Source: JAITWN01 sp050486285 (GTDB taxonomy: Bacteria; Pseudomonadota; Gammaproteobacteria; SZUA-140). From it: 64,000 bases of DNA. Below are positions 9,648 through 19,361 of this stretch, piece by piece. The number at the start of each line of letters is the position of its first letter. The first letter of the stretch is position 1. The stretch spans positions 1 through 64,000 of the forward strand of contig JBJHCZ010000002.1 of NCBI GenBank assembly GCA_050486285.1. Reading direction: 5' to 3'. The position numbers and the translations under genes are program-made. The notes under the pieces are model-generated. The model was not told the DNA's origin. It worked only from the letters and a program-made list of their open reading frames with translations, and made no database searches.

Positions 9648-10781
9648 TCAGAACGGACCCGAATAGTTCCAGGCGTTGTTGCCGATGTAGGTATAGGCGC
9701 CCGTGCCTTCGAAGTTGAACACATCGTTGGCCGTATACACACCCTCAAAGACGGCACTGCCGTCGCCGCCACCCACAGTCGACAGGGCGAAGTCGTCGGC
9801 AAGGAACTCGGTCGCCGCGTACGGGAAGTTGGTATTCTGGAAGAACGTGTCAAGCGCGCTGAAATCATCGACGGCAGTCGGCGCCGCAGCGCCGCGCTGC
9901 ATCGTGAAGTCATGGAAGTTCGCGAAGAACGCATCCTGCGCGGCCTGGTCGACGAACTCACCGGCTGCCTGGTCCTGCCATGCCGCAATGAGCGCACCGA
10001 AGTTCGCCATCGACTGCTGCGTGATCAGGAGATCGCCCTGAACATCATCGATAGTGAACCGTGACCATGCGCCGTTAGCCTCGGCCTTGGGCACCGAACC
10101 GCTGCGGCTGCCGAAGCGCAGGTACTCGTTGACCACGCCGCCGACCGTCGCCCGTTGCAGGCGGAAGCTGATCAGGCTGTCCGGGATCGAGATATCGAGG
10201 AACGTGCCCTCGTTGTCGAGATCGAGGAAGCGCGTATCGGCCGCGTAACGCGAACCGCTGGCGGTCGGGCTGTTCATCTGGTTGTTGAAGCGGGTCATCG
10301 CCGTGTTGCCGGCCTCGTCCGCCGTACCGCGCTTGTTCTCGAAACGGAGGAACAGCGTGTGATTGTCCGGGTTGCTGCCGCCGGCGACGAACTCGGGCCC
10401 GAGATCGACCCACTGCGAGTTCGACACGCTTGCGACATAACCGGCGTCGGTGATGTGCAGGCCTGAATTGTCCACACCGGTCAGGAACGATCCGGTATTG
10501 ATCGCGGTATTGGCCTCGAAATCGACGTTGGTGATTTCGCTCGTCAAGGCAACACCGCCGGCACCGGTCGCGCTGACCACGCTGGTCGACGAGAATTCGC
10601 CGTCGGTGATCGTGGTGACGAAATAGGCGCCCCCGTTACAGGTCTGCTGCGTCATGCCGCCCTCATCGATGGACGTGACGCAACCGGTCAAGGTCGGCAT
10701 GCCACCCGCGGCCAACGCCAGGCCCGGGACTGCGATGATCGAGCCGACGACCGCACTCCTGACTGCATTCTTTAATTTCAT
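9648..10781 (-). CDS. Secreted protein of unknown function
   Basis: Predicted 377 residues. The start at ATG 10781 has GAGGGTAA at a good distance and gives a classical signal peptide, MKLKNAVRSAVVGSIIAVPG with cleavage after ALAA; the frame is open upstream but without signal or Shine-Dalgarno. The mature N-terminus has a Cys pair (GCVTSID and TCNGGAYF), then beta-rich sequence, a segment SRYAADTRFLDLDNEGTFLD, and a glycine/aromatic-rich C-terminus ending in SGPF. No recognised domain. The leader upstream (10782-11108) is long and hairpin-rich. It lies between the giant TPR gene and the duplicated secreted protein; all are on the minus strand. Confidence 0.7.
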   Translation of the reverse strand: MKLKNAVRSAVVGSIIAVPGLALAAGGMPTLTGCVTSIDEGGMTQQTCNGGAYFVTTITDGEFSSTSVVSATGAGGVALTSEITNVDFEANTAINTGSFLTGVDNSGLHITDAGYVASVSNSQWVDLGPEFVAGGSNPDNHTLFLRFENKRGTADEAGNTAMTRFNNQMNSPTASGSRYAADTRFLDLDNEGTFLDISIPDSLISFRLQRATVGGVVNEYLRFGSRSGSVPKAEANGAWSRFTIDDVQGDLLITQQSMANFGALIAAWQDQAAGEFVDQAAQDAFFANFHDFTMQRGAAAPTAVDDFSALDTFFQNTNFPYAATEFLADDFALSTVGGGDGSAVFEGVYTANDVFNFEGTGAYTYIGNNAWNYSGPF

Positions 10782-11108
10782 TGAGTTACCCTCACAATGG
10801 TTCGTACGAGTTTTAACGTGAGCGGGCAGGAGTCCTGGTTCCCGCCTCCCGGACAGTGTCCGGCACACCTTGAAGTCCCTCTCGTACCGATTCTTCCTGC
10901 TTGCGTCGGGCATCCGTTCCACCACCCTGTTGGCAGACTTCCCCAAGCGTCCTTCGGAGATCCTTTCAGAAACCTTTTACCAACTGGATGGGAGTTTGCA
11001 GTGCGGCGCTAGCGATGGATACGGGCAGAGGGCGTGATTTTGGCGAGCCGTTCGTTAAATCCTGGATCGGACCATGGTCTGTACCCGGCCGCCGGTAGCG
11101 CTCGGAGA
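10782..11108 (-). other. 327-bp gene-free leader between the giant TPR gene and the secreted-protein gene
   Basis: No credible coding frame. It contains a 15-bp perfect palindrome CCGGACAGTGTCCGG (10849-10863) and a smaller dyad CAGGAGTCCTG (10827-10837), both upstream of the secreted-protein ribosome-binding site, plus a short AT-richer stretch near 10965-10990 that could carry a promoter. It could hold a separate promoter and a structured 5' UTR. No terminator with a T-run was seen after the giant gene. Confidence 0.4.
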
Positions 11109-14100
11109 TCAGAAGCGGAAGCTCATCCCGAGATTGATGAATTCACTCTTCGCGTTTCCGAGCCCTGTGCTCTGAAACGCGACGGGGTTGCCCTCCGGAT
11201 CATGCACGAACCCGATGGGCAGGTTTGAACGGGAGATCGCACGCGAATAGCCCAGATTGAAGCTCATGCGCTCATATCCCGGGACGATGTAATTGAGCGC
11301 CGCCGTCACCGTGGTCGTTTCCCGGGTCCGGCGCCGCGATATTTCGTCCACCTGCAGCGCGTTGGTGTCCGCATGGCGATATTGTCTGCGCTCGTGGACG
11401 ACGCCGAGCAACCAGCTCAGCCCCGGGATAGTCTCTGTCGCGCCGAAGAATCTGAAGATATTCGGTACGACCCTGCGCCAGTTAACGCCGAACTCATGCC
11501 AGTCGTACGCATAATCGGTACCCCATGGATCCTCGTTGTCCCTGACACCATACGTATAATTGACTACCCATTCGCCGGTCCTGACAGAGGCTGTTGACAG
11601 GCCGAGGCCCGCGCCATAGGCGTAGGTCTCCGTCAGGTTCCTCCCCGGCAGGCGGGTGTCCGTGTAAAACGTCTGGTACTGGAATGTCCGGTTCACAGGA
11701 TCGGGCTGCGCGACAGCGGAACCCGTCAGCATGCCGAGTCGCCGCTGCTCGAGCCGCTCGAGCTCTGCTTCCGCCCTCGCGCCGACCGGCCGGCCACCGG
11801 CTTCGGCCACCACACGTTCCAGCAGCGGCAGCGCACGGTCCGCGCGGCCGGTTTCCGCATAGAGCATGCCGAGGCGAAGCACTGCGCTCAGGTTGTCCGG
11901 GTCGGCATCGAGTATTCGCTGGAATTCGTCCTCGGCCTCGGGAACCCTGCCGAGCCGCTGCAGGATAACGCCAAGATTCAGCCTGACGAGCGGATCCTCC
12001 GGATGGCTGTCAGCAACCGCCTGCATGATCTCGAGCGCCGGGCCGTATCTGCCCTGCGCGACAGACTCGAGGCCACGGGAAAATCCGGCCGCATCGAGAG
12101 ATGCCCGGTGAGCGGCGGGATCCTGCGGCACATAGGGCTGTTGCGCCTGCAGACGCAACAGCTCGCTTGCCGCCTCCCGCCAGCGCGCGGTGACACTCTC
12201 GTCCGTGATCAGACCCTCGAGCAGGTCTTCGGCCTTGTCGGGACGGCCCGTTTCGGTATACAGGTCCGCCAGCCACAATCCGGCCGCGGGATTCTCCGGC
12301 CCGGCGTCCAGGCTTCGCAGATACAGGCTCTCGGCGGCCTGATACTCGAGTCTGCGCTGATGGATGATACCGAGATGCAGCAGGGTCATCGGATCATCCG
12401 GAGAGAGCGCAAGCACGGCTTCGAATCTCTCCGCGGCGCCGGTCAGATCCCCCTGGCGCAACAGCAACCAGGCGCTTGTGTACAGACGCATTCCCCTTGT
12501 CAAATCGCTGGCCAGCGCTTGCGTCTCGGGCTCGGGATCCTCCGGGACCTGTTCCGTGATCTCCTGCAGGTCCTCCGGAGACGGGAACCTGCCTTGCAGT
12601 GAAGCCAGCAGCCGCGGGTTCTCCGGGCCCGGATCCATATCGATGCGCCGGCGCGTGGAGCGCGCGACGGTCACCTCGCCGGTCTCGGCGATACGCTCCC
12701 TGCGGGCACTGAACGGCGACAGCGGATCGCGCAGCCTGATACCACCCGCCAGATGGACATTGGTGGTGCGCCCGCCTCGCTGGTCCCGCATCAGATCGAT
12801 GAACTCGCTGATGTACACTGATCCGGAAAGATACTGACGGGGATGATTGACATTGCCCGTCACTCCGACGCGGGGGACCAGGATATCGTCCTCGGTCGAG
12901 TGATTGCCAATGTAGATCAATCCGGTGTCCAGCCGGACATGGACGGCGGGGGTCGGCCTGAAATTGGTGCCGAGATTGTAGACCAGCTGCGAAGTGAACG
13001 AGCTGTTGAGGGCGCCTGTCTGCTCGATGTCCTGTTCGCTGATCACTGACTCTCCGAGAATCAGCGAGTAGCGCAATTGCGAGGTGAACAGCGCCAGTCG
13101 ATCGCGCAGGATATCCGACCGCCTGCGGGCCTCCTCGACGAAACGGTCGCCCGGTCTGCCCCTGCGAACGATCTCGCGATACTGCACCAGCGCGAGATCG
13201 TCGTCATTGCTGCGCTCGTACAACTCCGCGAGATTGAAGCGAAAGGCCATATTGCCCGGCGCGAGCCGCACGGCCTCACGGTAGGCGCGTATCGCGTCTT
13301 CGTGACGGCCCAGCTGATGGTAAATGGTTGCCAGCATCGACCATGCCCGCTCATCGCCCCGGCCCTGATCCGCAAGACCGCGCAGCTGGCGGATCGCGGC
13401 ATAAGGCCTGTGCTCGGCGAGCATGAGGCGCGCGACCTCGATGACCAGATCGACGGCAGCGATCCCTGCCCGCGCCTCATCGTCGTCAACCGATATCGCC
13501 TTCGCGTAGGCCTCGACGGCCTGCAGATGCCTGCCCGCCCCGGCATGGATCACGGCGGTCATCAGCTGGGCCTGCACATCGTCGGGCCGCGATTCGAGCA
13601 CCACTTCGAGTTCACGCAGGGCCTCGTCGTTTCTGCGCAACTGGAGATACAGCCTGGCAAGATTGATACGCGCCGCAATGTTGCCGGGGGCGCTGCTGAC
13701 CACGCGCTGCAGAATGACCGCGGCCTCATCGATCCTTTGGGCTGCGACCATCTCCCGGAAGCGCTCGTTGTACAGCGACGTCAATGAGGCCAGCGCCTCG
13801 CGGCCCGCCGGCGACTCGGGATCTGTGTCGACGGCCTGTTCATAGGCCCTGATCGCGTTCTCGCGGCGCTCGAGAATCTCGTGCAGTCGCCCGAGCAGCA
13901 ACTGGGCTTCCTGCCGGGCGGGATCGAGCATGACGGCGCGGGTCAGATGGATTTCCGCCTCCGCGAGCCTGCGCTGCTGAAACAGCACGACGCCAAGCTG
14001 GAGGCGCGTCTCGGGGTCATTGGGCGCCGCCGCAAGCAGGCGTTCGAAGACTTCGGCGGCCTCATCGAGTTCACCGTCACCGGCCAACTCGACCCCCCTC

Positions 14101-17100
14101 GCATAACCGAGCATATTGCGGGCCTGCCCGGCTTCCGGCGAAGCCGGCGCCAGCTGGATCACCGCCGCCAGCTGCGTCAGGGAGCGGACCATCTCGCCCC
14201 TGCTGTGGTACAGCATCGCCAGCCGCATCCTCAGCGCGACGTCGCCCGGATTGATCTCCAGCAGGCGCTCGAAGGCGCGGTCCGCTTCTTCATGCCGGCC
14301 GAGCGCGAACAGCACCTGGGCCTTTTCCTGGAGGGCCACCGTATCGCGGGGGGTAATGTTCAGGATTTCGTCGAGCAATGCGAGCGCGACGGCCCGGTCT
14401 CCTGTACGCGCAAGACGCTGGGCCCGCGCCCGCATGGCCAGCAAGCGGGCGTCTCGCCGGAGGACCGGGTCTTCTGCCTCCATCGAAACCCTGTCGAACT
14501 GCGCTTCCGCCTCCGCCAGCCGACCGTCGCGCTGGTACCCCAGGGCGAGTTCGAACCTCAGCAACATATTGTCGCCGGCCAGACGGACGCTGCGCTCCAG
14601 CGCATCCAGGCCGGAAGCGATGTCGTCGCTCAGTATCCTCGCGCGCCCGAGCCAGTACCAGATCTGCGGATCCTCCGGCGCATACCTGGATGCGGCCTCC
14701 AGCAGCCTGATCGCCTCCGCGGGCTGTGCCCTGCGCACCAGCATCATTCCCAGTTGCCTCGCTTCGTTCGCATCACCCGATCCGCGCTCGAGGTCCGCGA
14801 CCTGTGCGCTCGCCATCCGCGCCAGCACAGCGGTCAGTCTGTGCTCCGCTTCCTGACGGACTGCCGGGTCGCCGTCGCCGTCGGCGATCTCGATCAGCAA
14901 GTCTCTCGCGGTTTCGATTTGTCCGCGCAGATCCAGCAGGCCGGCAACGTACAGTCTTGCCGCCTGCGAGCCGGGCATGCGGCCATGATCAGCCGTCATC
15001 AACGCCAGCGTCCGGTCCAGATCCTCCTCTTCCAGATGATCGGGGCTGCCGGCAATCCCCAGCGCATCCAGCGCAGCCCTGAAATCCGCATCGTCTGTGC
15101 CATGCACGAGTACCCATGCATAATGTCGCCGCGCCTCCGCGGTATCACCGCCGGTTTCCAGGAGTGCTGCAAGCTCGAGACGCAGGGCAGTATCCGATTC
15201 ATCGAGCGCCAGCGCCTGCGCCATGGAATCGAGCGCGGGCCTGTTCAATCGCGTGTCCCGGTATGCGCGACCGAGCGCCGCATGATAGCGGGGATTGTCC
15301 GGTTCAAGGTCCACGCTGCGCTTGATCAGGACGATGCTGTCGCTGTGCCGGCCGAGCAGCGCGTGCAGGCGTCCGAACCAGTAATACGCCTCGGCATTCG
15401 CGGGATATTCGCGAATCATATGCTCGAAAACGATCAATGCGGCGGCATAACCTTCCAGTCCGAACATCCAGGCGCCGGTTTCCAGTAACCGTGATTCCGG
15501 ATCCTGCACCTCGCTGACCTCTTTGACCTCCCGGTCCGCCCTTGCCATCAGCAAAATGTTCAGCCGTGTCCGCGCAGTGGATGATTGCCGGGAGGGCGGT
15601 CGTTCCTTCGCCAGCGCGTCCAGATATTCAATGGCCTCGCCCTCGCGTCCGCTCGCAGCGTACAACTCAGCCAGTTCCAGCCTCGCCTCAGCCGAGCCTG
15701 GCAACCTTTCGAGCACGCGCAGGTAAGCTGCCTCCGCACGGTCGTCGTGCCCTCCCAGTCGCCATGCCCTGGCCATCGCGAGTACGACCTCGGGTTCGTC
15801 CGGCGCCAGCGCCAGCAGCGACTGAGCCCGATCGATGGCCTCAGCGGCATCTTCCTCATCAAGCGCTTCACTGACTCGCGCCAGCCCGAGCCGTTCCAGG
15901 GCATGCATGCGCCATTCGTCCGTGGGACCGAGGCGCAACAATTTGAGGTATTCCTCGCGCGCGCGCACGCTGTCGCCCTGACGGGCATGGTTGTCAGCGA
16001 GATGTGCGCGCAATTCGCTGTCGAGCGGAAAGGTCTGTAACGCGCCTTCGAGCACCGGGATCGCAAGCGCCGGGTGTCCTGCCAGGGCCCGGGCGATTGC
16101 GAGGCGCCTCTGCATCAACAGATTGCCGGGCGCCAGCGCGACTACGCGCTGCAGGCGTTCCGCCTGCCGCTCATGATCCCGCTGTTCGCGATGCACCTCG
16201 CTGAGGAGGTAGTGCACCCGCGGGTGATCGGGCTGAAACTCAGCGAGCCCGGTCAGTACCCTTTCGGCTGCTTCGAGATCGCCCCGCCGCGTCAGGACCA
16301 TGCCACGCTCCGCCAGCTCGCGCAGGACACCTTCGATGGCCGTGGAAACAGGACTATCGGGACCGTGCTCGAGACGCGCGCCGCGTTCGAAGACATCCGT
16401 CAATATCGTGAATGCCTTGTCGTATTCACCTGCGGTGAGCTGCAGCCTGGCGGACTCGATGCGTGTCAGGAGATCCGCAGGGGCCAGTTCGACGAGCTCG
16501 TCGTAAAGCGCCAATGCCCGGGAATACCGGCCGGCGTCAGCATAGAGCCGTGCCATGCGCAATCGCAGCGACCTGTCCCGAGGCATCTGCGCGAGCAGAC
16601 GGCCAAGTTGCGCCTCTGCCTCGTCATCCCTTTCGAGCATGACCAGCAAGCGACCGCTGTCGAATAACAGTGTGCGGTCATCCGGATATTCCGCCAGCAG
16701 GGACTCGATCTCGGAGAGCGCGGCCGCCGGATCTCCGCTCTCCTCGAACCTTCGCGCCCTGACCAGCCCCAGATCGCGCCTGGCCTGGCGCTGTACGGCG
16801 GGGACTCGGGTCGTCGTCATGACCTCCTGGTAGACCCGCTCGGCTTCCGCGAGCCGACCGGCTCGGAAATAGGCCTCGCCCAGTTCGAGCAGCAACAGCG
16901 GGTTCGGCGGCGAGAGCTCGACGCTCTGCTCGATGGCGGCGACACCCTGTTCAGGCTGTCCCAGCCTCAGCAGCGACCTGCCATACCAGAAACGCAGCTG
17001 CGGATCGTCGGGGAAGGCGGCGATCGCGGACTCCGCCAGGCTGGCCACCGCATCATGGAGTCCGTGCTGCGACAGCTTGCGGACCAGATCGATGACGTCA

Positions 17101-18176
17101 TCGACACCGGTCTCGCCACGCATGACGGCCCCGGAGAGCAGATCCGACTTGCGGACATACAGCCCGCGCAGTCGTGCATGCACCGGCGCAAGGCGGGCCG
17201 GCTGACCGGCAAGCCTGGCGGCGGCGTCCTCGTGCAACCGTATCGCCTGCTCGAGCCTGCCCTCGCGGGCATAAACATCGCCGAGCATCAGCCTGAGAAT
17301 CAGGCTGTCGGGCTCGAGCGCGAGGGCCTCTTCCAGCGCCATCCCGGCGGCCGGATCACCGGCCTGCCATGCGAGCCGGGCCCGGACGACCGCCAGTTGC
17401 CTGCGCGCATCGCCGATGATGACAGCATCCTCCGCCGTCTCGACGATCTCCGCCAGCAGCCTCTCGGCCTGCCCCAGTTCGCCTTCCCGTTGGAGGATGA
17501 GCGCGAGTTCCAGCCGGAGCCGGTAGTTGCCGGGCGCAAGTTCCACACTGCGGACAAGGCTCCGGAGACCGGGCCCGGTTTCCCCGAGATTGAGCAGCGC
17601 CTGTGCAAGCCAGTAATGGACCTGCGGGTCGTCCGGACTCGCGGCGACGAGCCGCGCGAGCAGACGTCGGCCCTCCTCCCAGCGTTGCCTGTTGACGAGG
17701 CCGCGGCCGAAGACGAAGGCCTCGTCCAGATCCGCGCGCCCTGCATCGAGCGCATCCTGCCACTCGCGACCACGCAAGGCATAGACGTGCTCGAGCAGGC
17801 TGCCGGCCTCCTGTCGCCGCGATGGCGGGACAGGTCCTTGCGCGCCCGTGACCTGCTCGAGTGCCGTGATTGCCTCGTCGAGCCTGCCAGCACGGAAATA
17901 GAGTCTCCCGAGCAGAAACCAGGCCTCATGGTTGGTCTCGTCACCGGCCAGGATCTCGCGATAGACCCGTTCGGCATCAGTGAAGCGGCCGGCCTGCTCA
18001 TAGGAGGCTGCCAAACCCTTTGGATCTGATGCGCCGGTCTCATGCGCAATCACATCCTGCTGGTCAGGATCGGCGGCGAGCCCCGGTGACCCTGCCAGCA
18101 CCAGGGCGATCAGGCAGGCCGCAAGCAGATGATGGCGTCGAATCCGGAATTGAAGGACCGCCGATATCCAGCACAT
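11109..18176 (-). CDS. Giant TPR outer-membrane protein (2355 aa) with beta-strand segments
   Basis: Start ATG 18176 gives a signal peptide ending near GSPGLAA (about 35); the frame is open upstream but overlaps the neighbouring secreted-protein gene. Residues about 40-1720 are almost continuous tetratricopeptide repeats of roughly 34 residues. A longer super-repeat opens with DPQVHYWLAQ, DPQLRFWYGR and DPQIWYWLGR (near 183, 391 and about 1250). Then comes a stretch of alternating amphipathic strands (SFTSQLVYNLGTNF, VHVRLDTGLIYIGN), a second TPR block, and a C-terminal set of strands ending in INLGMSFRF, a typical outer-membrane beta-signal with terminal Phe. TPR-plus-barrel architecture is known from polysaccharide exporters such as BcsC, PelB and PgaA, but no glycosyltransferase genes are nearby and this protein is about twice their length. 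Its cargo is unknown. Confidence 0.78.
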   Translation of the reverse strand: MCWISAVLQFRIRRHHLLAACLIALVLAGSPGLAADPDQQDVIAHETGASDPKGLAASYEQAGRFTDAERVYREILAGDETNHEAWFLLGRLYFRAGRLDEAITALEQVTGAQGPVPPSRRQEAGSLLEHVYALRGREWQDALDAGRADLDEAFVFGRGLVNRQRWEEGRRLLARLVAASPDDPQVHYWLAQALLNLGETGPGLRSLVRSVELAPGNYRLRLELALILQREGELGQAERLLAEIVETAEDAVIIGDARRQLAVVRARLAWQAGDPAAGMALEEALALEPDSLILRLMLGDVYAREGRLEQAIRLHEDAAARLAGQPARLAPVHARLRGLYVRKSDLLSGAVMRGETGVDDVIDLVRKLSQHGLHDAVASLAESAIAAFPDDPQLRFWYGRSLLRLGQPEQGVAAIEQSVELSPPNPLLLLELGEAYFRAGRLAEAERVYQEVMTTTRVPAVQRQARRDLGLVRARRFEESGDPAAALSEIESLLAEYPDDRTLLFDSGRLLVMLERDDEAEAQLGRLLAQMPRDRSLRLRMARLYADAGRYSRALALYDELVELAPADLLTRIESARLQLTAGEYDKAFTILTDVFERGARLEHGPDSPVSTAIEGVLRELAERGMVLTRRGDLEAAERVLTGLAEFQPDHPRVHYLLSEVHREQRDHERQAERLQRVVALAPGNLLMQRRLAIARALAGHPALAIPVLEGALQTFPLDSELRAHLADNHARQGDSVRAREEYLKLLRLGPTDEWRMHALERLGLARVSEALDEEDAAEAIDRAQSLLALAPDEPEVVLAMARAWRLGGHDDRAEAAYLRVLERLPGSAEARLELAELYAASGREGEAIEYLDALAKERPPSRQSSTARTRLNILLMARADREVKEVSEVQDPESRLLETGAWMFGLEGYAAALIVFEHMIREYPANAEAYYWFGRLHALLGRHSDSIVLIKRSVDLEPDNPRYHAALGRAYRDTRLNRPALDSMAQALALDESDTALRLELAALLETGGDTAEARRHYAWVLVHGTDDADFRAALDALGIAGSPDHLEEEDLDRTLALMTADHGRMPGSQAARLYVAGLLDLRGQIETARDLLIEIADGDGDPAVRQEAEHRLTAVLARMASAQVADLERGSGDANEARQLGMMLVRRAQPAEAIRLLEAASRYAPEDPQIWYWLGRARILSDDIASGLDALERSVRLAGDNMLLRFELALGYQRDGRLAEAEAQFDRVSMEAEDPVLRRDARLLAMRARAQRLARTGDRAVALALLDEILNITPRDTVALQEKAQVLFALGRHEEADRAFERLLEINPGDVALRMRLAMLYHSRGEMVRSLTQLAAVIQLAPASPEAGQARNMLGYARGVELAGDGELDEAAEVFERLLAAAPNDPETRLQLGVVLFQQRRLAEAEIHLTRAVMLDPARQEAQLLLGRLHEILERRENAIRAYEQAVDTDPESPAGREALASLTSLYNERFREMVAAQRIDEAAVILQRVVSSAPGNIAARINLARLYLQLRRNDEALRELEVVLESRPDDVQAQLMTAVIHAGAGRHLQAVEAYAKAISVDDDEARAGIAAVDLVIEVARLMLAEHRPYAAIRQLRGLADQGRGDERAWSMLATIYHQLGRHEDAIRAYREAVRLAPGNMAFRFNLAELYERSNDDDLALVQYREIVRRGRPGDRFVEEARRRSDILRDRLALFTSQLRYSLILGESVISEQDIEQTGALNSSFTSQLVYNLGTNFRPTPAVHVRLDTGLIYIGNHSTEDDILVPRVGVTGNVNHPRQYLSGSVYISEFIDLMRDQRGGRTTNVHLAGGIRLRDPLSPFSARRERIAETGEVTVARSTRRRIDMDPGPENPRLLASLQGRFPSPEDLQEITEQVPEDPEPETQALASDLTRGMRLYTSAWLLLRQGDLTGAAERFEAVLALSPDDPMTLLHLGIIHQRRLEYQAAESLYLRSLDAGPENPAAGLWLADLYTETGRPDKAEDLLEGLITDESVTARWREAASELLRLQAQQPYVPQDPAAHRASLDAAGFSRGLESVAQGRYGPALEIMQAVADSHPEDPLVRLNLGVILQRLGRVPEAEDEFQRILDADPDNLSAVLRLGMLYAETGRADRALPLLERVVAEAGGRPVGARAEAELERLEQRRLGMLTGSAVAQPDPVNRTFQYQTFYTDTRLPGRNLTETYAYGAGLGLSTASVRTGEWVVNYTYGVRDNEDPWGTDYAYDWHEFGVNWRRVVPNIFRFFGATETIPGLSWLLGVVHERRQYRHADTNALQVDEISRRRTRETTTVTAALNYIVPGYERMSFNLGYSRAISRSNLPIGFVHDPEGNPVAFQSTGLGNAKSEFINLGMSFRF

Positions 18177-18216
18177 CGGCACAGGATAGCTTAATGAATA
18201 AACGGGTGAGATACGG

Positions 18217-19110
18217 TCAGGGTGGAGAGCTTGGGCGATTCTCCGGATAGGACCATGGGTTCGCTTCCCGGAAGTCAAAGAAGCTGCTCCAGTCGGGCGC
18301 GGGGTTGACGCCACCGCCAAAATATTCGTAGCTTCCGCGGCTGCCGCCAAAGCCGGGACCCGCAATATACTCATAACGTCCCGCAGTAACGAAAGTTTGC
18401 TGCGCGTCGATATCCACATCGAAACGTGAGGACTCGACGGGAATGTCGGGGTCGAGAATCCACAGCGTATTGGTGATCTGGGCCGCGGTATCGCGATCAT
18501 CATATGTGAGTTCGCTGCCGTCGATGATGAAGACGGCGTTATGTCGCTCCGAATCGATCGTATGGCTGATGACGGGCTTGCCTGAAAACCCCTGCTTCAG
18601 GAATTCCATGGTCAGTTCGCCGTCCTTCAGGATCTGACGCATCTGAACGCGCTCGGGATTGCCGCTGCCATTACCGCCCAGCACCGTGGCATCCAGTGGA
18701 TCGGCCGCATTGCTGGACGTCGGACTGCTGCCGCCACCCGTCGCCCCGCCGGAGGCCGACGACTCCGGGCCGATTGCACCGAGGAAATTGCCGACGTTTG
18801 ATGGCATGGCCTGTATATAGGTCTCCTGGGCAAATCCGGCATCGGGATTGCCGATGATCATATGGTAAAAGGGAATCCCCTCGCTGCTGATGACGCGTTC
18901 ATAGACAAACGGGGTCTGGTTCTGTATGACCGACGATCCATGAATGATGTTCGTGCCGCTGAAAGTGGGGAAGGCAGTGTCCTGCGACCAGTTCAGCACA
19001 AACTCTGCACGGGACACGGTCGTAAAGGCCAGCAGGATCAGGCCTGTCATCCAGCGGATGCGGCGACATGACGGCATTGGCGGAGGGCATACTGGGCGGG
19101 AATCGGACAT
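18217..19110 (-). CDS. Secreted protein of unknown function
   Basis: Predicted 297 residues from ATG 19110. An ATG at 19077 would give a more typical short signal peptide (MPSCRRIRWMTGLILLAFTT, cleavage near SRA), and no start has a clear Shine-Dalgarno. The mature protein has a beta-rich N-terminal part, a Gly/Ser-rich linker (SSASGGATGGGSSP, about 118-131), and a C-terminal part with aromatic and glycine-rich ending. The pattern YERVISSEGIPFYHMIIGNP loosely resembles LFQRILVVDGDTYVHTIV in the protein at 7556-9505, so the two may be distant relatives. It lies 40 bp upstream of the giant TPR gene, so the two are probably co-transcribed. No known domain recognised. Confidence 0.65.
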   Translation of the reverse strand: MSDSRPVCPPPMPSCRRIRWMTGLILLAFTTVSRAEFVLNWSQDTAFPTFSGTNIIHGSSVIQNQTPFVYERVISSEGIPFYHMIIGNPDAGFAQETYIQAMPSNVGNFLGAIGPESSASGGATGGGSSPTSSNAADPLDATVLGGNGSGNPERVQMRQILKDGELTMEFLKQGFSGKPVISHTIDSERHNAVFIIDGSELTYDDRDTAAQITNTLWILDPDIPVESSRFDVDIDAQQTFVTAGRYEYIAGPGFGGSRGSYEYFGGGVNPAPDWSSFFDFREANPWSYPENRPSSPP

Positions 19111-19236
19111 GATGTAGCGCGCTGCGCGCGTCTCCCGAAACTATGGCCCAGTATGCCTGCATTGAATGAAGGGTGTAACGGACGAAGGAAATCTTATGGA
19201 GTCGACGTTAGACCTGAACCAGACGGGCAGTCGATA

Positions 19237-19270
19237 CGGACTTTAGTCCGATGCTATCGCCTGTAGTCCG
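19237..19270. promoter_or_regulatory. Tandem palindromic operator sites (GGWCTWTAGWCC-like), 20 bp centre to centre
   Basis: CGGACTTTAGTCCG (19237-19250) is a perfect palindrome. A second, degenerate copy, CGCCTGTAGTCCG (19258-19270), has its CTNTAG core exactly 20 bp further on. Both lie between the divergent secreted-protein gene and the cupredoxin gene. The first matches the palindrome at 21982-21995 upstream of the histidine-kinase gene. NarL/LuxR-type regulators commonly bind such inverted repeats, so the response regulator at 19880-20521 is the obvious candidate binder (inference). Confidence 0.5.
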
Positions 19271-19302
19271 CTACCTGTCGCCCGGCGAAGCCCACTTGAA
19301 AT

Positions 19303-19317
19303 ATACTTGGCAAGTAT
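19303..19317. promoter_or_regulatory. 15-bp perfect palindrome upstream of the cupredoxin gene
   Basis: ATACTTGGCAAGTAT is a perfect dyad with one central base, 45 bp before the cupredoxin start and just before a TATGAT hexamer (19322-19327). It may be a second operator. It is unrelated in sequence to the GGWCTWTAGWCC sites. Confidence 0.4.
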
Positions 19318-19361
19318 CCAATATGATCGACAGACCCAGGTCGTAGGGGAATCGGGCGGTG

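Noticed and set aside
13881..15488. Long plus-strand frame within the giant TPR gene
   Set aside because: The TPR periodicity is on the minus strand; the plus frame has no domain and begins inside the gene.
18177..18503. N-terminal extension of the giant TPR protein
   Set aside because: It overlaps the secreted-protein gene and precedes a proper signal peptide starting at 18176.
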